From NCBI RefSeq assembly GCF_029814825.1, contig NZ_CP122379.1, positions 2,480,001 to 2,544,000 of the forward strand: DNA of 64,000 bases. The letters are read 5' to 3'. The notes beneath the pieces were generated by a model that was given only the letters and a program-made list of their open reading frames with translations, ran no database searches and was not told the origin of the DNA. This stretch comes from Aequorivita marisscotiae (GTDB lineage: Bacteria; Bacteroidota; Bacteroidia; Flavobacteriales; Flavobacteriaceae). How positions within the stretch are numbered: position 1 is the first letter of the stretch; each line of letters begins with the position of its first letter. The position numbers and the translations under genes were made by a program. Positions 34,414 to 44,072 of the stretch are shown here, piece by piece.

Positions 34414-37281
34414 ATGTTTAAAATTTCCATTAAAACCAGTGCCGTGGTATTAGCCTTAACTGCACTAGTTGTTTTCTCCTGTAAAACAAAACAAGAGGTT
34501 AGCGGTGATGATAACGCCAAACTTTCCGTAGAATTTGAAAAATACGAGCTGGAAAACGGTCTAGACGTAATTCTTCATCAAGACAGTAGCGATCCAATTG
34601 TATCGTTGGCAATTCAATACGGAGTAGGTTCAAATCGCGAAAAAACGGGGCGTACCGGTTTTGCACACTTGTTTGAGCATATGCTTTTCCAAGAATCTGA
34701 AAATGTGCCACAGGATCAATTCTTTAAAACAATTCAAGATGCTGGAGGAACATTAAATGGTGGCACTTGGAAGGATGGAACTATTTATTATGAAGTTGTG
34801 CCGAAAAACGCAATGGAAACAGTAATGTGGCTTGAAAGCGACCGAATGGGCTTTTTAATCAACACCGTAACTGAAGCTGCTTTTGAGAACCAACAAGAGG
34901 TAGTACAAAATGAAAAACGACAACGCGTGGATAATAATCCGTACGGGCACACAAGCTACGTTATAGATAAGAATATTTATCCGGAAGGCCATCCATATAA
35001 CTGGCAAGTAATTGGCGAATTAGAAGATTTGCAAAATGCAACCGTGGAAGACGTAAAGGAATTTTACGATCAGTTTTACGGACCAAATAATGCAACCTTG
35101 GTCTTAGCTGGAGATTTTAATACGGCGGAAGCTAAACAAATGATTGAAAAATATTTTGGTGAAATAAAGCGCCGCCAGGAGGTGGAGCCACTAAAACCAC
35201 AACCTGTTACACTATCTGAAACTAAAAGACTTTATCACGAAGATAATTTTGCCACCACGCCACAATTAAATATGGTTTGGCCAACGTTAGAACAATACAC
35301 CGAAGATGCGTACGCATTAGATTTTTTGGGCGAAATACTTTCCCAAGGTAAAAAGGCGCCATTATATAAAGTTTTGGTTAAGGAAAAGGATTTAACTTCA
35401 CGTACAACCGCCTATAACAATTCAAGTGAATTGGCTGGAAGTTTCCGTATTTCTATTACGGCAAATAATGGTGTAGATTTAGATGCTATAGTAAACGGTA
35501 TTAATGAAGCTTTTGCTCTTTTTGAAAAAGAAGGGGTTACAGATCGCGATATAGAGAGAATTAAAGCTGGATTAGAAACGCAATTTTACAATGGAATTAG
35601 TAGTGTGTTAGGAAAATCATTTCAGCTTGCCCGTTACAATGTATTTACAAACGATCCCGGTTTTATTACTAAAGACATCGAAAATATTAAAAAAGTTACC
35701 AAAGAAGATGTTATACGTGTTTACAATAAATACATAAAGGATAAGCCGTATGTTATGACGAGTTTTGTTCCAAAAGGACAAGTTGAGCTTATTGCCGAAA
35801 ATTCTACAAAAGCAAATGTAGTAGAAGAAGAAATAACGGAAAATGTAACCAAAACAGTTGAAGAAACAACCTCTGAGGTGGCAAAGACTCCATCAAATTT
35901 TGATCGTTCAGTGGCACCAACCCAAGGACCATCGCCAGAGCTTTCAATTCCTAAAATATGGGACACAACATTAGAAAATGGCCTCCAAGTTTCTGGAATC
36001 GAGCAAAACGAAATACCAACCGTAAACTTTAGTTTGGTGATTGAAGGTGGTCATTTGTTAGACAATATGAAAAAGAACGGTGTCGCAAATTTAATGAGCG
36101 ACATAATGATGGAAGGTACTGCAAATAAAACGCCTGAACAACTGGAAGAGGAGATTGATCTATTGGGTGCTAGCATTAGAATGTACACCACCAATGAAGC
36201 TATCGTTATCCGCGGAAATACGTTAACCCGAAATTTTGAAAAAACAATAGATTTAGTAACCGAAATTCTTTTGGAACCACGCTGGGACGAAGAAGAACTT
36301 GCGCGTATAAAAACTAAAACCATAAATCAGATAGAGCGTTCTGATGCAAACCCAAATGTAGTAGCTAATCGAGTTTACAGTAAGATTTTGTACGGGGATG
36401 ATCATATTTTCAGCTACCCAACCATTGGCACTGTAGAGTCAGTAGAAGCTATTACAATGAACGATTTAAAAGAATTTTATACCACAAATTTTTCACCTTC
36501 CATTAGCACATTTCAGGTTGTTGGTAAGATAGATAAAGAGTCTGTTTTAAAGGATTTACAAGGGCTGGAAGAGCGTTGGACGGCCAAGGATGTTACCATT
36601 CCAGACTATCCCGTAGCCAACAATCGCGACAAGGCTTCACTTTATTTTGTAGATATTCCGAATGCGAAACAATCTGTAATTAATATTGGATACATCGCTT
36701 TGCCAAGAACAGATTCAGATTTTTATCCAGCCGAAGTAATGAACTATAAATTAGGGGGATCTTTTTCTGGAAATGTAAATTTAATTTTACGCGAAGAAAA
36801 AGGATATACCTATGGTGCGCGTACAGGTTTTAGTGGAAGCAAAATTCCAGGAACATTTACCGCTTCATCAAGTGTTAGAACAAACACCACAGGAGAATCT
36901 GTTGCCATTTTTAGAGATCAAATTTCGGCATATAAAGACGGCATTTCACCGGAGGATTTAGAATTTACAAAAAATGCACTTATAAAATCGAATGCGCGCC
37001 GCTTCGAAACACAGGGTTCACTATTAGGGATGTTGCAGGAAATAAACGAATACGATCTTCCAGTAGATTATATTGAAAAAGAAGAAACAACAGTGCGCAA
37101 CATGACTTTGAAACAGCACCAAGCTTTGGCGAACAAATATTTAGATGCTTCAAAAATGGCTTATTTGGTTGTGGGCGATGCAGCTACACAATTTGAACAG
37201 TTTAAAGATATGGGCTTTGACGAAGTAAAACTTCTCGACAAAAATGGAGAAGAAGTTAAACTTGAAGATGTGAAATTGTAA
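34414..37281 (+). CDS. Tandem M16 metallopeptidase lipoprotein
   Basis: A 955-aa protein with two M16 halves. The start at 34414 gives a lipoprotein signal (SAVVLALTALVVFSC); an upstream ATG at 34300 would overlap comM and add 38 residues before it. The first half has the inverted zinc motif HLFEH at 85-89 and the downstream Glu in EAAFENQQEVVQNE. The second half, from about residue 510, lacks HxxEH, as usual for the non-catalytic partner. It probably degrades short peptides in the periplasm. Confidence 0.93.
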   Translation: MFKISIKTSAVVLALTALVVFSCKTKQEVSGDDNAKLSVEFEKYELENGLDVILHQDSSDPIVSLAIQYGVGSNREKTGRTGFAHLFEHMLFQESENVPQDQFFKTIQDAGGTLNGGTWKDGTIYYEVVPKNAMETVMWLESDRMGFLINTVTEAAFENQQEVVQNEKRQRVDNNPYGHTSYVIDKNIYPEGHPYNWQVIGELEDLQNATVEDVKEFYDQFYGPNNATLVLAGDFNTAEAKQMIEKYFGEIKRRQEVEPLKPQPVTLSETKRLYHEDNFATTPQLNMVWPTLEQYTEDAYALDFLGEILSQGKKAPLYKVLVKEKDLTSRTTAYNNSSELAGSFRISITANNGVDLDAIVNGINEAFALFEKEGVTDRDIERIKAGLETQFYNGISSVLGKSFQLARYNVFTNDPGFITKDIENIKKVTKEDVIRVYNKYIKDKPYVMTSFVPKGQVELIAENSTKANVVEEEITENVTKTVEETTSEVAKTPSNFDRSVAPTQGPSPELSIPKIWDTTLENGLQVSGIEQNEIPTVNFSLVIEGGHLLDNMKKNGVANLMSDIMMEGTANKTPEQLEEEIDLLGASIRMYTTNEAIVIRGNTLTRNFEKTIDLVTEILLEPRWDEEELARIKTKTINQIERSDANPNVVANRVYSKILYGDDHIFSYPTIGTVESVEAITMNDLKEFYTTNFSPSISTFQVVGKIDKESVLKDLQGLEERWTAKDVTIPDYPVANNRDKASLYFVDIPNAKQSVINIGYIALPRTDSDFYPAEVMNYKLGGSFSGNVNLILREEKGYTYGARTGFSGSKIPGTFTASSSVRTNTTGESVAIFRDQISAYKDGISPEDLEFTKNALIKSNARRFETQGSLLGMLQEINEYDLPVDYIEKEETTVRNMTLKQHQALANKYLDASKMAYLVVGDAATQFEQFKDMGFDEVKLLDKNGEEVKLEDVKL

Positions 37282-37302
37282 TAATTTTATTGAAGTTAGA
37301 TT

Positions 37303-37354
37303 ACCACGAATACACTAATTTGCATATACATATTAGCGCATTCGTGGTTTTTTT
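37303..37354 (+). terminator. Terminator of CACGAAT type after the M16 gene
   Basis: ACCACGAATACACTAAT (37303-37319) and ATTAGCGCATTCGTGGT (37332-37348) match at 15 of 17 positions and are followed by seven T residues. It ends the M16 unit. The arm shares the CACGAATAC core with the inverted repeat at 8115-8153. Confidence 0.85.
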
Positions 37355-37386
37355 AATTAGTATCTTTATGCAAATTCAATATTTTA

Positions 37387-38511
37387 ATGAAAAAGTACTA
37401 CTTTCTTCTTCTATCAGTCTTGCTTTTTTTTGGCTGTAAAAACGATGCAAGCAATACAATTAACACGGACGAATCTTTAGAAACTTCTATAAAGAAGTTT
37501 CCAGAACCCAGATTTACAGTAGCTGAAGCCAACAAGCTAATTGAACTCCCACTGCATTGTGTGGGTAACGCTTATCCCTACAAACCTAGCCACACCTTAG
37601 CAAGTAAAGCTAATCTGGTTGAACCCAAGTCTGTGCATCCAATATTTTATGGCTGTTTTGACTGGCATAGCGCGGTACACGGCTATTGGTCTATGGTTAG
37701 TTTATTAAAACAATTTCCAGAAATTGATAAAGCTAGTGAAGTTCGCGATTTACTAACAAAAAATATAACGCCCGAAAATGTAGCAACCGAAGTAGCTTTC
37801 TTTGAAAAACCAATTAATAAATCATTTGAACGAACCTATGGCTGGGCGTGGCTTTTAAAACTTTCTGAAGCATTACATACTTGGGATGATCCCATGGCCG
37901 AACAATTGTCAAAAAACCTAAAGCCTTTAGCTGATGTAATTGTAATTCGGTATAAAGAATTTTTACCAAAACTAAATTACCCCATTCGCGTTGGTGAACA
38001 TACCAATACTGCTTTCGGGCTCGCGTTTGCTTATGATTATGCCGTAACTTTTGGTGATGGAGATTTAAAACAGCTAATAATAAATCGTGCCCGAGATTTC
38101 TATATAAATGATAAAAACTGCCCTATAAATTGGGAACCCAGTGGATACGATTTTTTATCACCTTGTTTGGAAGAAATAGATATAATGCGTCGCATTCTTT
38201 CCCACAAAGAATTTACACATTGGATTGATACATTTTTACCAAAGCTCGCTCAAGAAAATTATCAATTAAAAGTAGGGGAGGTGAGCGACAGATCTGATGG
38301 TAAACTTGTGCATTTAGATGGCTTAAATTTTAGCCGAGCTTGGGTGTTTTATGGTTTGGCTAAGCAATTTCCAAAATACAACCACCTTAAAAATATCGCA
38401 AACGAACACCTAGCATATTCATACCCCAATCTCGTGGACGATAGTTATGAAGGAGGTCATTGGTTGGGGAGCTTTGCTATCTATGCGTTAAATACGCTAC
38501 ACGAGAAGTAG
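37387..38511 (+). CDS. DUF2891 lipoprotein
   Basis: A 374-aa lipoprotein (signal LLSVLLFFGCKNDA, Cys about 17). The body is an all-alpha (alpha/alpha)6-like fold of the DUF2891 family: PIFYGCFDWHSAVHGYWSMV (about 79-98), RTYGWAWLLKLSEAL (about 138-152) and the conserved WEPSGYDFLSPCLEEIDIM (about 247-265) with Glu and Asp. Such proteins resemble glycan-processing folds, but the substrate is unknown. Its stop codon lies one base from the convergent eCIS ATPase stop. Confidence 0.85.
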   Translation: MKKYYFLLLSVLLFFGCKNDASNTINTDESLETSIKKFPEPRFTVAEANKLIELPLHCVGNAYPYKPSHTLASKANLVEPKSVHPIFYGCFDWHSAVHGYWSMVSLLKQFPEIDKASEVRDLLTKNITPENVATEVAFFEKPINKSFERTYGWAWLLKLSEALHTWDDPMAEQLSKNLKPLADVIVIRYKEFLPKLNYPIRVGEHTNTAFGLAFAYDYAVTFGDGDLKQLIINRARDFYINDKNCPINWEPSGYDFLSPCLEEIDIMRRILSHKEFTHWIDTFLPKLAQENYQLKVGEVSDRSDGKLVHLDGLNFSRAWVFYGLAKQFPKYNHLKNIANEHLAYSYPNLVDDSYEGGHWLGSFAIYALNTLHEK

Positions 38512-38512
38512 A

Positions 38513-39841
38513 CTAATGCGTGCGATTTTCCTTTAAAAATTCTCGGCGAATTCCTTGTAATAAAAGCGAATAGGTTAAAGTTTTGCTTTTATCGTGCAAC
38601 ACTTTTAAAGCACAAAACTGAATAATATTTAAAATATTGGAACCTGTTAATTCGTATTTTTTTGAAATTTCTTCCCAACGAATGTCCTCTGAAATAATTA
38701 GCTTTTTCGGAAGATTCGTTTTCCAAATTTCTTCTCGTTGTTTTGGTCCCGGCATTTCAAATGAAATTAAAGACTGAAATCTGCGGGTAAAAGCCTCATC
38801 TATGTTATCTCTAAAATTTGAAGCTAATATTATTAAACCTGGATGTGACTCCACGCGTTGAAGCAAATACGAAACTTCCTGATTGGCGTATTTATCGTGA
38901 GCATCGCGAACATTTGTACGTTTCCCAAAAATGGCATCGGCTTCATCAAAAAATAAAATCCAATTTTTATGTTTTGCTTTGTTAAATAAATTTGAAAGAT
39001 TTTTTTCTGTTTCTCCAATATATTTTGAAACCACGGTTGAAAGATCAATTCTATAAACAGGCTTTTTTGTGTATTTACCCAAAAGACTTGCCGTTAAAGT
39101 TTTTCCTGTACCCGGAGGCCCGTGAAAAAGTACGCGATATCCCGCTTTTAAACGTGTATTCATTCCCCAATCGTTAAACAATCGTTCGTTTTGCTGCAAC
39201 CATATTTCCAATTCTTTAATTTGCTGAAGTGTTTTATCACTTAAAATTAGATCATTCCAGTTTAATTGGGTTTCTAGTTTTTCAGCTGGAAATTGTGTGC
39301 TTAGCTTGGGCGCGGGAATTTCGCCCGTAGTAATTTGATATAAAAACTCTGTATCAACTATGAGTTTACCGCTCGTTAGAGGCTCTCCGTATGTAGCATT
39401 TTCTATGTAGAAAATATTTCTTTTAGCGAACAAATGATCTTCGGAAAAAAGGTGCAAACATTGCAATCTGTGTGAAAAATTGGTTCCGCCTATAATAAAT
39501 TGAACTGTTTCACCCGTAGGCAATATCCCACGATGATTATGACCCTTTACTCCGCCAAATTGTATAAAATCGGTTCCGTTTGGAAATTCTTTTGAAATAG
39601 TATCATGTAAAAATGAAGGAGAAAATGAAGGTACCACTGCCAAAAGCAGCGCGACCGTTTCGGTTTTTGATAGTTTTTCTTCTTTTAAAAACCTTCCTAA
39701 ATTAGACTTCCCTAGTTTCTTTAATTCAAGAATTGGCGATTGCGTATCAAAATCTGCCGTATTATTTCTTATTCGCCATACTATTATGGTTTCTAAAAAA
39801 TTAAAGATTTTCTTTAATTCTACTTCTTTTGTATTTGCCAT
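38513..39841 (-). CDS. eCIS AAA+ ATPase (Afp15/Pvc15-like)
   Basis: A 442-aa ATPase. The N-terminal helical region (1-215) is specific to injection-system ATPases. The AAA+ core has Walker A GPPGTGKT (about 243-250), Walker B WILFFDEADAIFG (about 297-309) and arginine finger context in FTRRFQ. In Afp/PVC clusters the corresponding ATPase is needed for particle assembly or payload loading. It is the last gene of the minus-strand cluster, 62 bases downstream of the 167-aa gene. Identification rests on family resemblance and the gene's place in the cluster. Confidence 0.9.
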   Translation of the reverse strand: MANTKEVELKKIFNFLETIIVWRIRNNTADFDTQSPILELKKLGKSNLGRFLKEEKLSKTETVALLLAVVPSFSPSFLHDTISKEFPNGTDFIQFGGVKGHNHRGILPTGETVQFIIGGTNFSHRLQCLHLFSEDHLFAKRNIFYIENATYGEPLTSGKLIVDTEFLYQITTGEIPAPKLSTQFPAEKLETQLNWNDLILSDKTLQQIKELEIWLQQNERLFNDWGMNTRLKAGYRVLFHGPPGTGKTLTASLLGKYTKKPVYRIDLSTVVSKYIGETEKNLSNLFNKAKHKNWILFFDEADAIFGKRTNVRDAHDKYANQEVSYLLQRVESHPGLIILASNFRDNIDEAFTRRFQSLISFEMPGPKQREEIWKTNLPKKLIISEDIRWEEISKKYELTGSNILNIIQFCALKVLHDKSKTLTYSLLLQGIRREFLKENRTH

Positions 39842-39903
39842 TAATTAAATTAAATATTTCGTAATTCTATATTTTGTTATTAGAACGGATAGATTTTAAT
39901 ATA

Positions 39904-40407
39904 TTAAAATTCTCTTGGTGCACTAAAGGAATGCAAATGGTTAATGTAATTTTCAATTGTGGTGGGGGGGAAATAACTTATAAAATTGACAACCCCATCA
40001 GTAAGGCCTAAAAATACTGCTATTCCATTCTCTGGGTATATCCAGGCTTTATCTTCCATATATATTACGTCGTAGTAGTAATTAAGTTTAGTATTTGATT
40101 TGGGCAACTGTTGAAGTTTTTTCACAACTTTTTCTGTGTTAGAAAACGTTTTAATAAGGTCTATCTTAATTATTTTGTTATTTGCTGTCCATATTTTAAT
40201 AGCATTAAGCTTTTTAACACCAAATTCTATATCATAATACGCCACTTCTTCATTTTCTTTACCCAGATAGGTTTCAACGGCGTTTGATTGTGATTTTCTA
40301 AAATGCTTTAAAACGGGTAAAAGTTCGCAATTCTCCATTGAAACTGGAACCGTAAAATTATCTACTGTTTTAGTTGTAATATTCTTTATACATTCGATGT
40401 TAGTCAT
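39904..40407 (-). CDS. 167-aa protein of unknown function next to the eCIS candidate effector
   Basis: A soluble 167-aa protein without signal peptide or membrane helix. It has alternating strands and short helices, for example YYDIEFGVKKLNAIKIWTAN (about 77-96) and YYYDVIYMEDKAWIYPENGI (about 129-148). It sits 44 bases downstream of the DUF4157 metallopeptidase gene and 62 bases upstream of the ATPase gene. Immunity protein, loading chaperone or second effector are all open. I recognise no family, so no function is proposed. Confidence 0.6.
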   Translation of the reverse strand: MTNIECIKNITTKTVDNFTVPVSMENCELLPVLKHFRKSQSNAVETYLGKENEEVAYYDIEFGVKKLNAIKIWTANNKIIKIDLIKTFSNTEKVVKKLQQLPKSNTKLNYYYDVIYMEDKAWIYPENGIAVFLGLTDGVVNFISYFPPTTIENYINHLHSFSAPREF

Positions 40408-40451
40408 AAGTTTTACTTATTTATTTTTTTAGCAATTTAAGGTTACTCTTA

Positions 40452-42386
40452 TTATTGAATTAAATTTATTTTTCCCTTAAAAAAATACCCCATTACATTA
40501 CTGGTGCCCACAATTCCAGCAATTTTTTCAGCATTTATTCCTTCAGAATAATAATGATTTGTGTAAATATCACTTTTAGTGGAATCATAGAAAGGACCTT
40601 CAACACTTTTTCTTAAAGTGTGATCGGAAAGGTTTAGATTATTCCAAACTATTTTGCTGAAATATTCGGGCATGCCTTCTCTTAATACTTTTCCGCCCTC
40701 TTTGTCTTTCAGGCTTTCTCGATAATTAATTGCGTCTTTATGTTCTAATGTATGTATGTATTCGTGGATAATAGTGGCAAAATTTCCCCACATATACTTT
40801 CTGTTGTCATCATTGTTGGAGCTTTTGTGACGTTGAAGAAAGACTTTTCCATCGTCTGCATATCCGGGCCAACCCAGGTGGGTTAGGACCAATTCTTTTT
40901 TATATGTTATGGACAGCTCCTTTATTATTTCTTTTACCACCGTAGCTTCTGGCTCTCTTTTTTGAATGGCGTTGTATTTTTTGTTTATTGGTTCAACTCT
41001 GGCGCTTTCAATAATTTTCTGTACCCGCCAATTTGCCCAGGCTTCTTTTATGGCATCCTTTTCTTTGGGGGATTTCCCCTTTAATTTTGCTTTTTTATTC
41101 TCCCACCCATCGAAAAGGTTCGTTCCAAAAACAAACTCTTTTCCTTTTTTTAAGTTACCATAAACTTTGTCTGTTTCGTTCTTCGAAACTTTTGCTAAAG
41201 CTTCTACATCATTTTTGTCGTGTAAATTTTTTTTGTTTCCTCTTAATGCTTCTTTACCTTTTCCTAAGTGATTGTATTGTGCGATTACATATTTTTCGGT
41301 AAGCGCTTTAAGTTCAGTTTTATAAGCTGCTGTTTTGGCTTTATCAAATATAGGATCCTTTCCGGTTTTAGGGTCTTTTTTTACCTCGGTATTCATCGCT
41401 TCTTTTACAGCAGCTTTTTCATCCGTTGTAATTGTTCGCGTTTGTGCATCCAAAGTGGCATCATCTATTCCCGAAAACTTTGTATGTTCAATTTTATGTC
41501 CTGTGAATTCTTGGTCAAACTCGCTCATAGTTATTGGGCCAACAACTCCATCTTGCTCCTTTTTGGGTAATTTTCGAGCTTTTTGAAATTCAATTACCTG
41601 CGCTTTCGTTTCACTTCCAAAATCGCCATCAATTCCATAGTGCTTTAAAATAAATCCAGCATCGGTCAATGCTTGTTGTATAATTCTAACATGAGCGCCT
41701 TTACTGTTCTTTTTAGTACTTACCAGTTGGTTTCCATCCAAAACATCTTCCAAAAGTGCGTCACCACCAAAGCGGGGAGAGGCCAAATCCTTTTTTTGAA
41801 TTTTCTGAAATCTACCATTCTGTTGCTGCAAAGTATGGGTTAACTCATGTGCTAAGAGATGTTTACCGGCCGAAGTAGCTGGTGCATATTTTCCAGTATT
41901 AAAATAAATATCTTTTCCAGAAGTAAATGCTTGGGCTCCCAATGCTTTGCTCATTGAAACTGCATTAGTGTCTGTGTGGATCTTTACATCGCTAAAATCT
42001 GCCCCAATTCCTGTTTCCATTTCTTGTTTAGCTTTACCCTTTAAAGGCGTGCCGTGGCCTTTGGTACTTTTTATTTTTTGTTCAAAATTCTCGGGTGCGA
42101 TTTTTTGAAATTTAGAAGACTTCATTTGTAGCACTTCCTCACTAACTTCACTATTCTTTCTCTGAACCGGGGTAGCAGGAAAAAAGGTATTGGGTTTTTG
42201 GGAATCTTTCTGCGAACCGGATACCACTTTATCAGCAACCGAATCTGCTTCTTTTTCGAAATTATCATTGGCTTTTCCAACCGAAAACTTGGCTTGAATA
42301 AATAATGGATTTGTTCCAGAATTTGAATGAATACGGGAGTTTCCCGTAGTTTTTGGATTATGTGTACTTTTAGTTAGCTTAAACAT
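40452..42386 (-). CDS. DUF4157 / peptidoglycan-binding / metallopeptidase candidate eCIS effector
   Basis: A 644-aa protein. Residues 34-55 have the FSVGKANDNFEKEADSVAD-type segment that precedes DUF4157. DUF4157 spans about 108-190, ending in HELTH (180-184). A peptidoglycan-binding domain follows at about 226-294 (YGIDGDFGSETKAQVIEFQK). After a long Lys-rich helical linker (about 320-470) comes a second zinc-protease-like motif, HEYIH (541-545), with REGMPEYF at 569-576 where gluzincins carry the third ligand. DUF4157 is the common marker domain of eCIS-associated toxins. A payload that cleaves a target protein or wall peptide is plausible. Confidence 0.75.
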   Translation of the reverse strand: MFKLTKSTHNPKTTGNSRIHSNSGTNPLFIQAKFSVGKANDNFEKEADSVADKVVSGSQKDSQKPNTFFPATPVQRKNSEVSEEVLQMKSSKFQKIAPENFEQKIKSTKGHGTPLKGKAKQEMETGIGADFSDVKIHTDTNAVSMSKALGAQAFTSGKDIYFNTGKYAPATSAGKHLLAHELTHTLQQQNGRFQKIQKKDLASPRFGGDALLEDVLDGNQLVSTKKNSKGAHVRIIQQALTDAGFILKHYGIDGDFGSETKAQVIEFQKARKLPKKEQDGVVGPITMSEFDQEFTGHKIEHTKFSGIDDATLDAQTRTITTDEKAAVKEAMNTEVKKDPKTGKDPIFDKAKTAAYKTELKALTEKYVIAQYNHLGKGKEALRGNKKNLHDKNDVEALAKVSKNETDKVYGNLKKGKEFVFGTNLFDGWENKKAKLKGKSPKEKDAIKEAWANWRVQKIIESARVEPINKKYNAIQKREPEATVVKEIIKELSITYKKELVLTHLGWPGYADDGKVFLQRHKSSNNDDNRKYMWGNFATIIHEYIHTLEHKDAINYRESLKDKEGGKVLREGMPEYFSKIVWNNLNLSDHTLRKSVEGPFYDSTKSDIYTNHYYSEGINAEKIAGIVGTSNVMGYFFKGKINLIQ

Positions 42387-42453
42387 AACTACTTTGTTTT
42401 ATTCGTTTTCCAATTTCTTTAAATTTTAATCTTTACTTAGTTTAATTACCTGC

Positions 42454-43848
42454 TTACCATTCCACAAAAAGTATTTTTTCTATCCAAGGAAGCTTCACTA
42501 AATGTAAGTTCCACGGTAGTTTGTCTAACAATAAATCTTGGGTCTTTCGCTGAATGTAGAGATTTCGCTTTTCTTTAGAAATAGTGAGCTTTCCGTCTCG
42601 TTGCAGAAATTCATTTTGAAGTATTTCTACCGAATTGCTTTTTAAGGCAGTCCAATGATTTAGCACAGCTTCCAATAAAATACGGCTCGCTTGCATTTGA
42701 TCTTGCGTAAGATATATATGGCGATTTACAGGATAATTAATTGGTACATTGCAGAGAAATTTTTCAATAATTAATTGGTGTTCAAAGGGCTGTATTTGGC
42801 CGGTAGCTAGATAGTGAAGCGTGTGGATGGCTTCATCTATTTTATCGGGCTTTATATGTTTTTCTGATAGAAATTCCATTTTTTCGAAAAACATTTTTAA
42901 AAATGGATGAAGCAAAATTAATCCAGCATTTTTTATTAAAATCCCGTCGCTAATTATATTGTTTATTTCCGAATTAATTTCAGGAACAATATCTTTTTCA
43001 GAATCTGCTTTCAATACCTCAGCCCCCTCTATTTGGTCGTTAATTGTTGCCGCTGGGTCATTATCCTTTTTACTTGTAGGTTGCATTTTTTGAAAACTTT
43101 CCCTGTCAATTGAAATATTGGAGTCTAAAATTTCATTAAAAGTATTTACCAGTTTTTCAGCAACTGAAAATGGGATGCTATTAAAAAGTACAACAATATT
43201 TTTATCATTGCGAAAGGCGGAATAATGTAGCACTGATTCCCAAAAAACACGTCTGTATTTTTGAAGTATTTTCGTGCTTAAAGTTTTTAATACTTCACTA
43301 TGGTTACTTTCAAAAATGAGGTGCGTTAGCTGTTTATCATTAAATTGATAAATTAAACGTTTTCGGATTTCGGGATTGGTGAGAAGTAACTCTAATTTTT
43401 TTCTGAATGATTTTTTGCGCTTTATATTTTCAAAGAAGTCGTTATCAAACGCTAATTCATCTTCAGACCACCAAGGCAGAATTCCGTATTTTAAATAATA
43501 AAAAAATGCCGAACGCATACTCTTTTCCGCAGTGGTATTCTGAATGTTTTCAGATTTGACATCTACAGTATTTTTGTCGGATATTTTTTCTTTTAATTTA
43601 TTGATAATTAATTGCTTTAATACAATTAATGAATCTTCTTCTTTAATGTTTATTTCAATGGAAATCTTGTTGTATCTGCTAACATTTACTTTATTATTTT
43701 GAATTGAATTGAAGTAATTATCTAATTCGGGAAAAATTTCGTTCTTAAAATAATCGGTTAGATTGTCCTTTAATTGCATACCATGGGCAAGTGAAGGGGT
43801 GTTTACTCCAATTTGCACTTTTTTTATGATATTTTTTGGCGCAACCAT
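42454..43848 (-). CDS. Contractile injection system tape measure protein (CIS_TMP)
   Basis: A 464-aa protein that matches the CIS tape-measure family at both ends. The N-terminus carries KKVQIGVNTPSLAHGMQLKD and INIKEEDS. The C-terminal signature is IKNAGLILLHPFLKMFFEKM (about 310-330), LHYLATGQ (about 349), then WTALKSNSVEILQNEFLQRD and the closing LDKLPWNLHLVKLPW...FVEW. These proteins set tail length in Afp/PVC-like particles. The middle is low-complexity and helical. It starts after a 246-base gap and is followed by the DUF4157 gene. Confidence 0.88.
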   Translation of the reverse strand: MVAPKNIIKKVQIGVNTPSLAHGMQLKDNLTDYFKNEIFPELDNYFNSIQNNKVNVSRYNKISIEINIKEEDSLIVLKQLIINKLKEKISDKNTVDVKSENIQNTTAEKSMRSAFFYYLKYGILPWWSEDELAFDNDFFENIKRKKSFRKKLELLLTNPEIRKRLIYQFNDKQLTHLIFESNHSEVLKTLSTKILQKYRRVFWESVLHYSAFRNDKNIVVLFNSIPFSVAEKLVNTFNEILDSNISIDRESFQKMQPTSKKDNDPAATINDQIEGAEVLKADSEKDIVPEINSEINNIISDGILIKNAGLILLHPFLKMFFEKMEFLSEKHIKPDKIDEAIHTLHYLATGQIQPFEHQLIIEKFLCNVPINYPVNRHIYLTQDQMQASRILLEAVLNHWTALKSNSVEILQNEFLQRDGKLTISKEKRNLYIQRKTQDLLLDKLPWNLHLVKLPWIEKILFVEW

Positions 43849-43878
43849 TTGTTATTTAATATTTAAGACTTATATTTA
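43849..43878 (+). promoter_or_regulatory. Candidate plus-strand promoter inside the eCIS cluster
   Basis: TTG (43849-43851) is separated by 19 bases from TATATTTA (43871-43878), one mismatch from TAnnTTTG, on the strand opposite to the eCIS genes. Transcription would start near 43885 and run into the terminator-shaped hairpin at 44022-44072, giving an RNA of about 190 bases. Assigned from motif spacing only. Confidence 0.35.
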
Positions 43879-43887
43879 CTATTCGAT

Positions 43888-43986
43888 TCAGAGATGAATT
43901 ACTGGGTTGTTTGCAGTTAGTGCTACGTTCTTTATAGTTTGTACTTTAGTTCTTACGTTAGTTTTTTCTATCGTTCCTTTTGTCAT
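43888..43986 (-). CDS. Possible 32-aa micro-protein in the eCIS gap
   Basis: From ATG 43986 the minus strand encodes 32 residues (start MTKGTIEKTNVRTKVQTIKN, end VIHL) with stop at 43888-43890. AACGTA (Asn-Val) recurs three times in this frame at spacings of 30 and 36 bases, both multiples of three, one of them just upstream of the ATG. It is basic, soluble, and has no recognised family. The nearby plus-strand promoter and terminator argue for an RNA instead, so coding is uncertain. Confidence 0.3.
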   Translation of the reverse strand: MTKGTIEKTNVRTKVQTIKNVALTANNPVIHL

Positions 43987-44021
43987 TCTTACGTTCTTAG
44001 TTCTTTTCTTGTTAGACCCAT

Positions 44022-44072
44022 AAGGGTATCATTCGGATTGTACAATTTTACCGACTGATACCCTTCTTTTTT
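44022..44072 (+). terminator. Strong hairpin in the gap between structural and effector genes
   Basis: AAGGGTATCATTCGG (44022-44036) pairs with CCGACTGATACCCTT (44051-44065) at 14 of 15 positions around a 14-base loop that itself contains ATTGTACAAT, a 10-bp palindrome. CTTTTTT follows on the plus strand, so it is a canonical terminator only in that direction. Read from the minus strand it lies about 25 bases after the 874-aa gene stop and could still slow or process the eCIS transcript. Confidence 0.75.
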
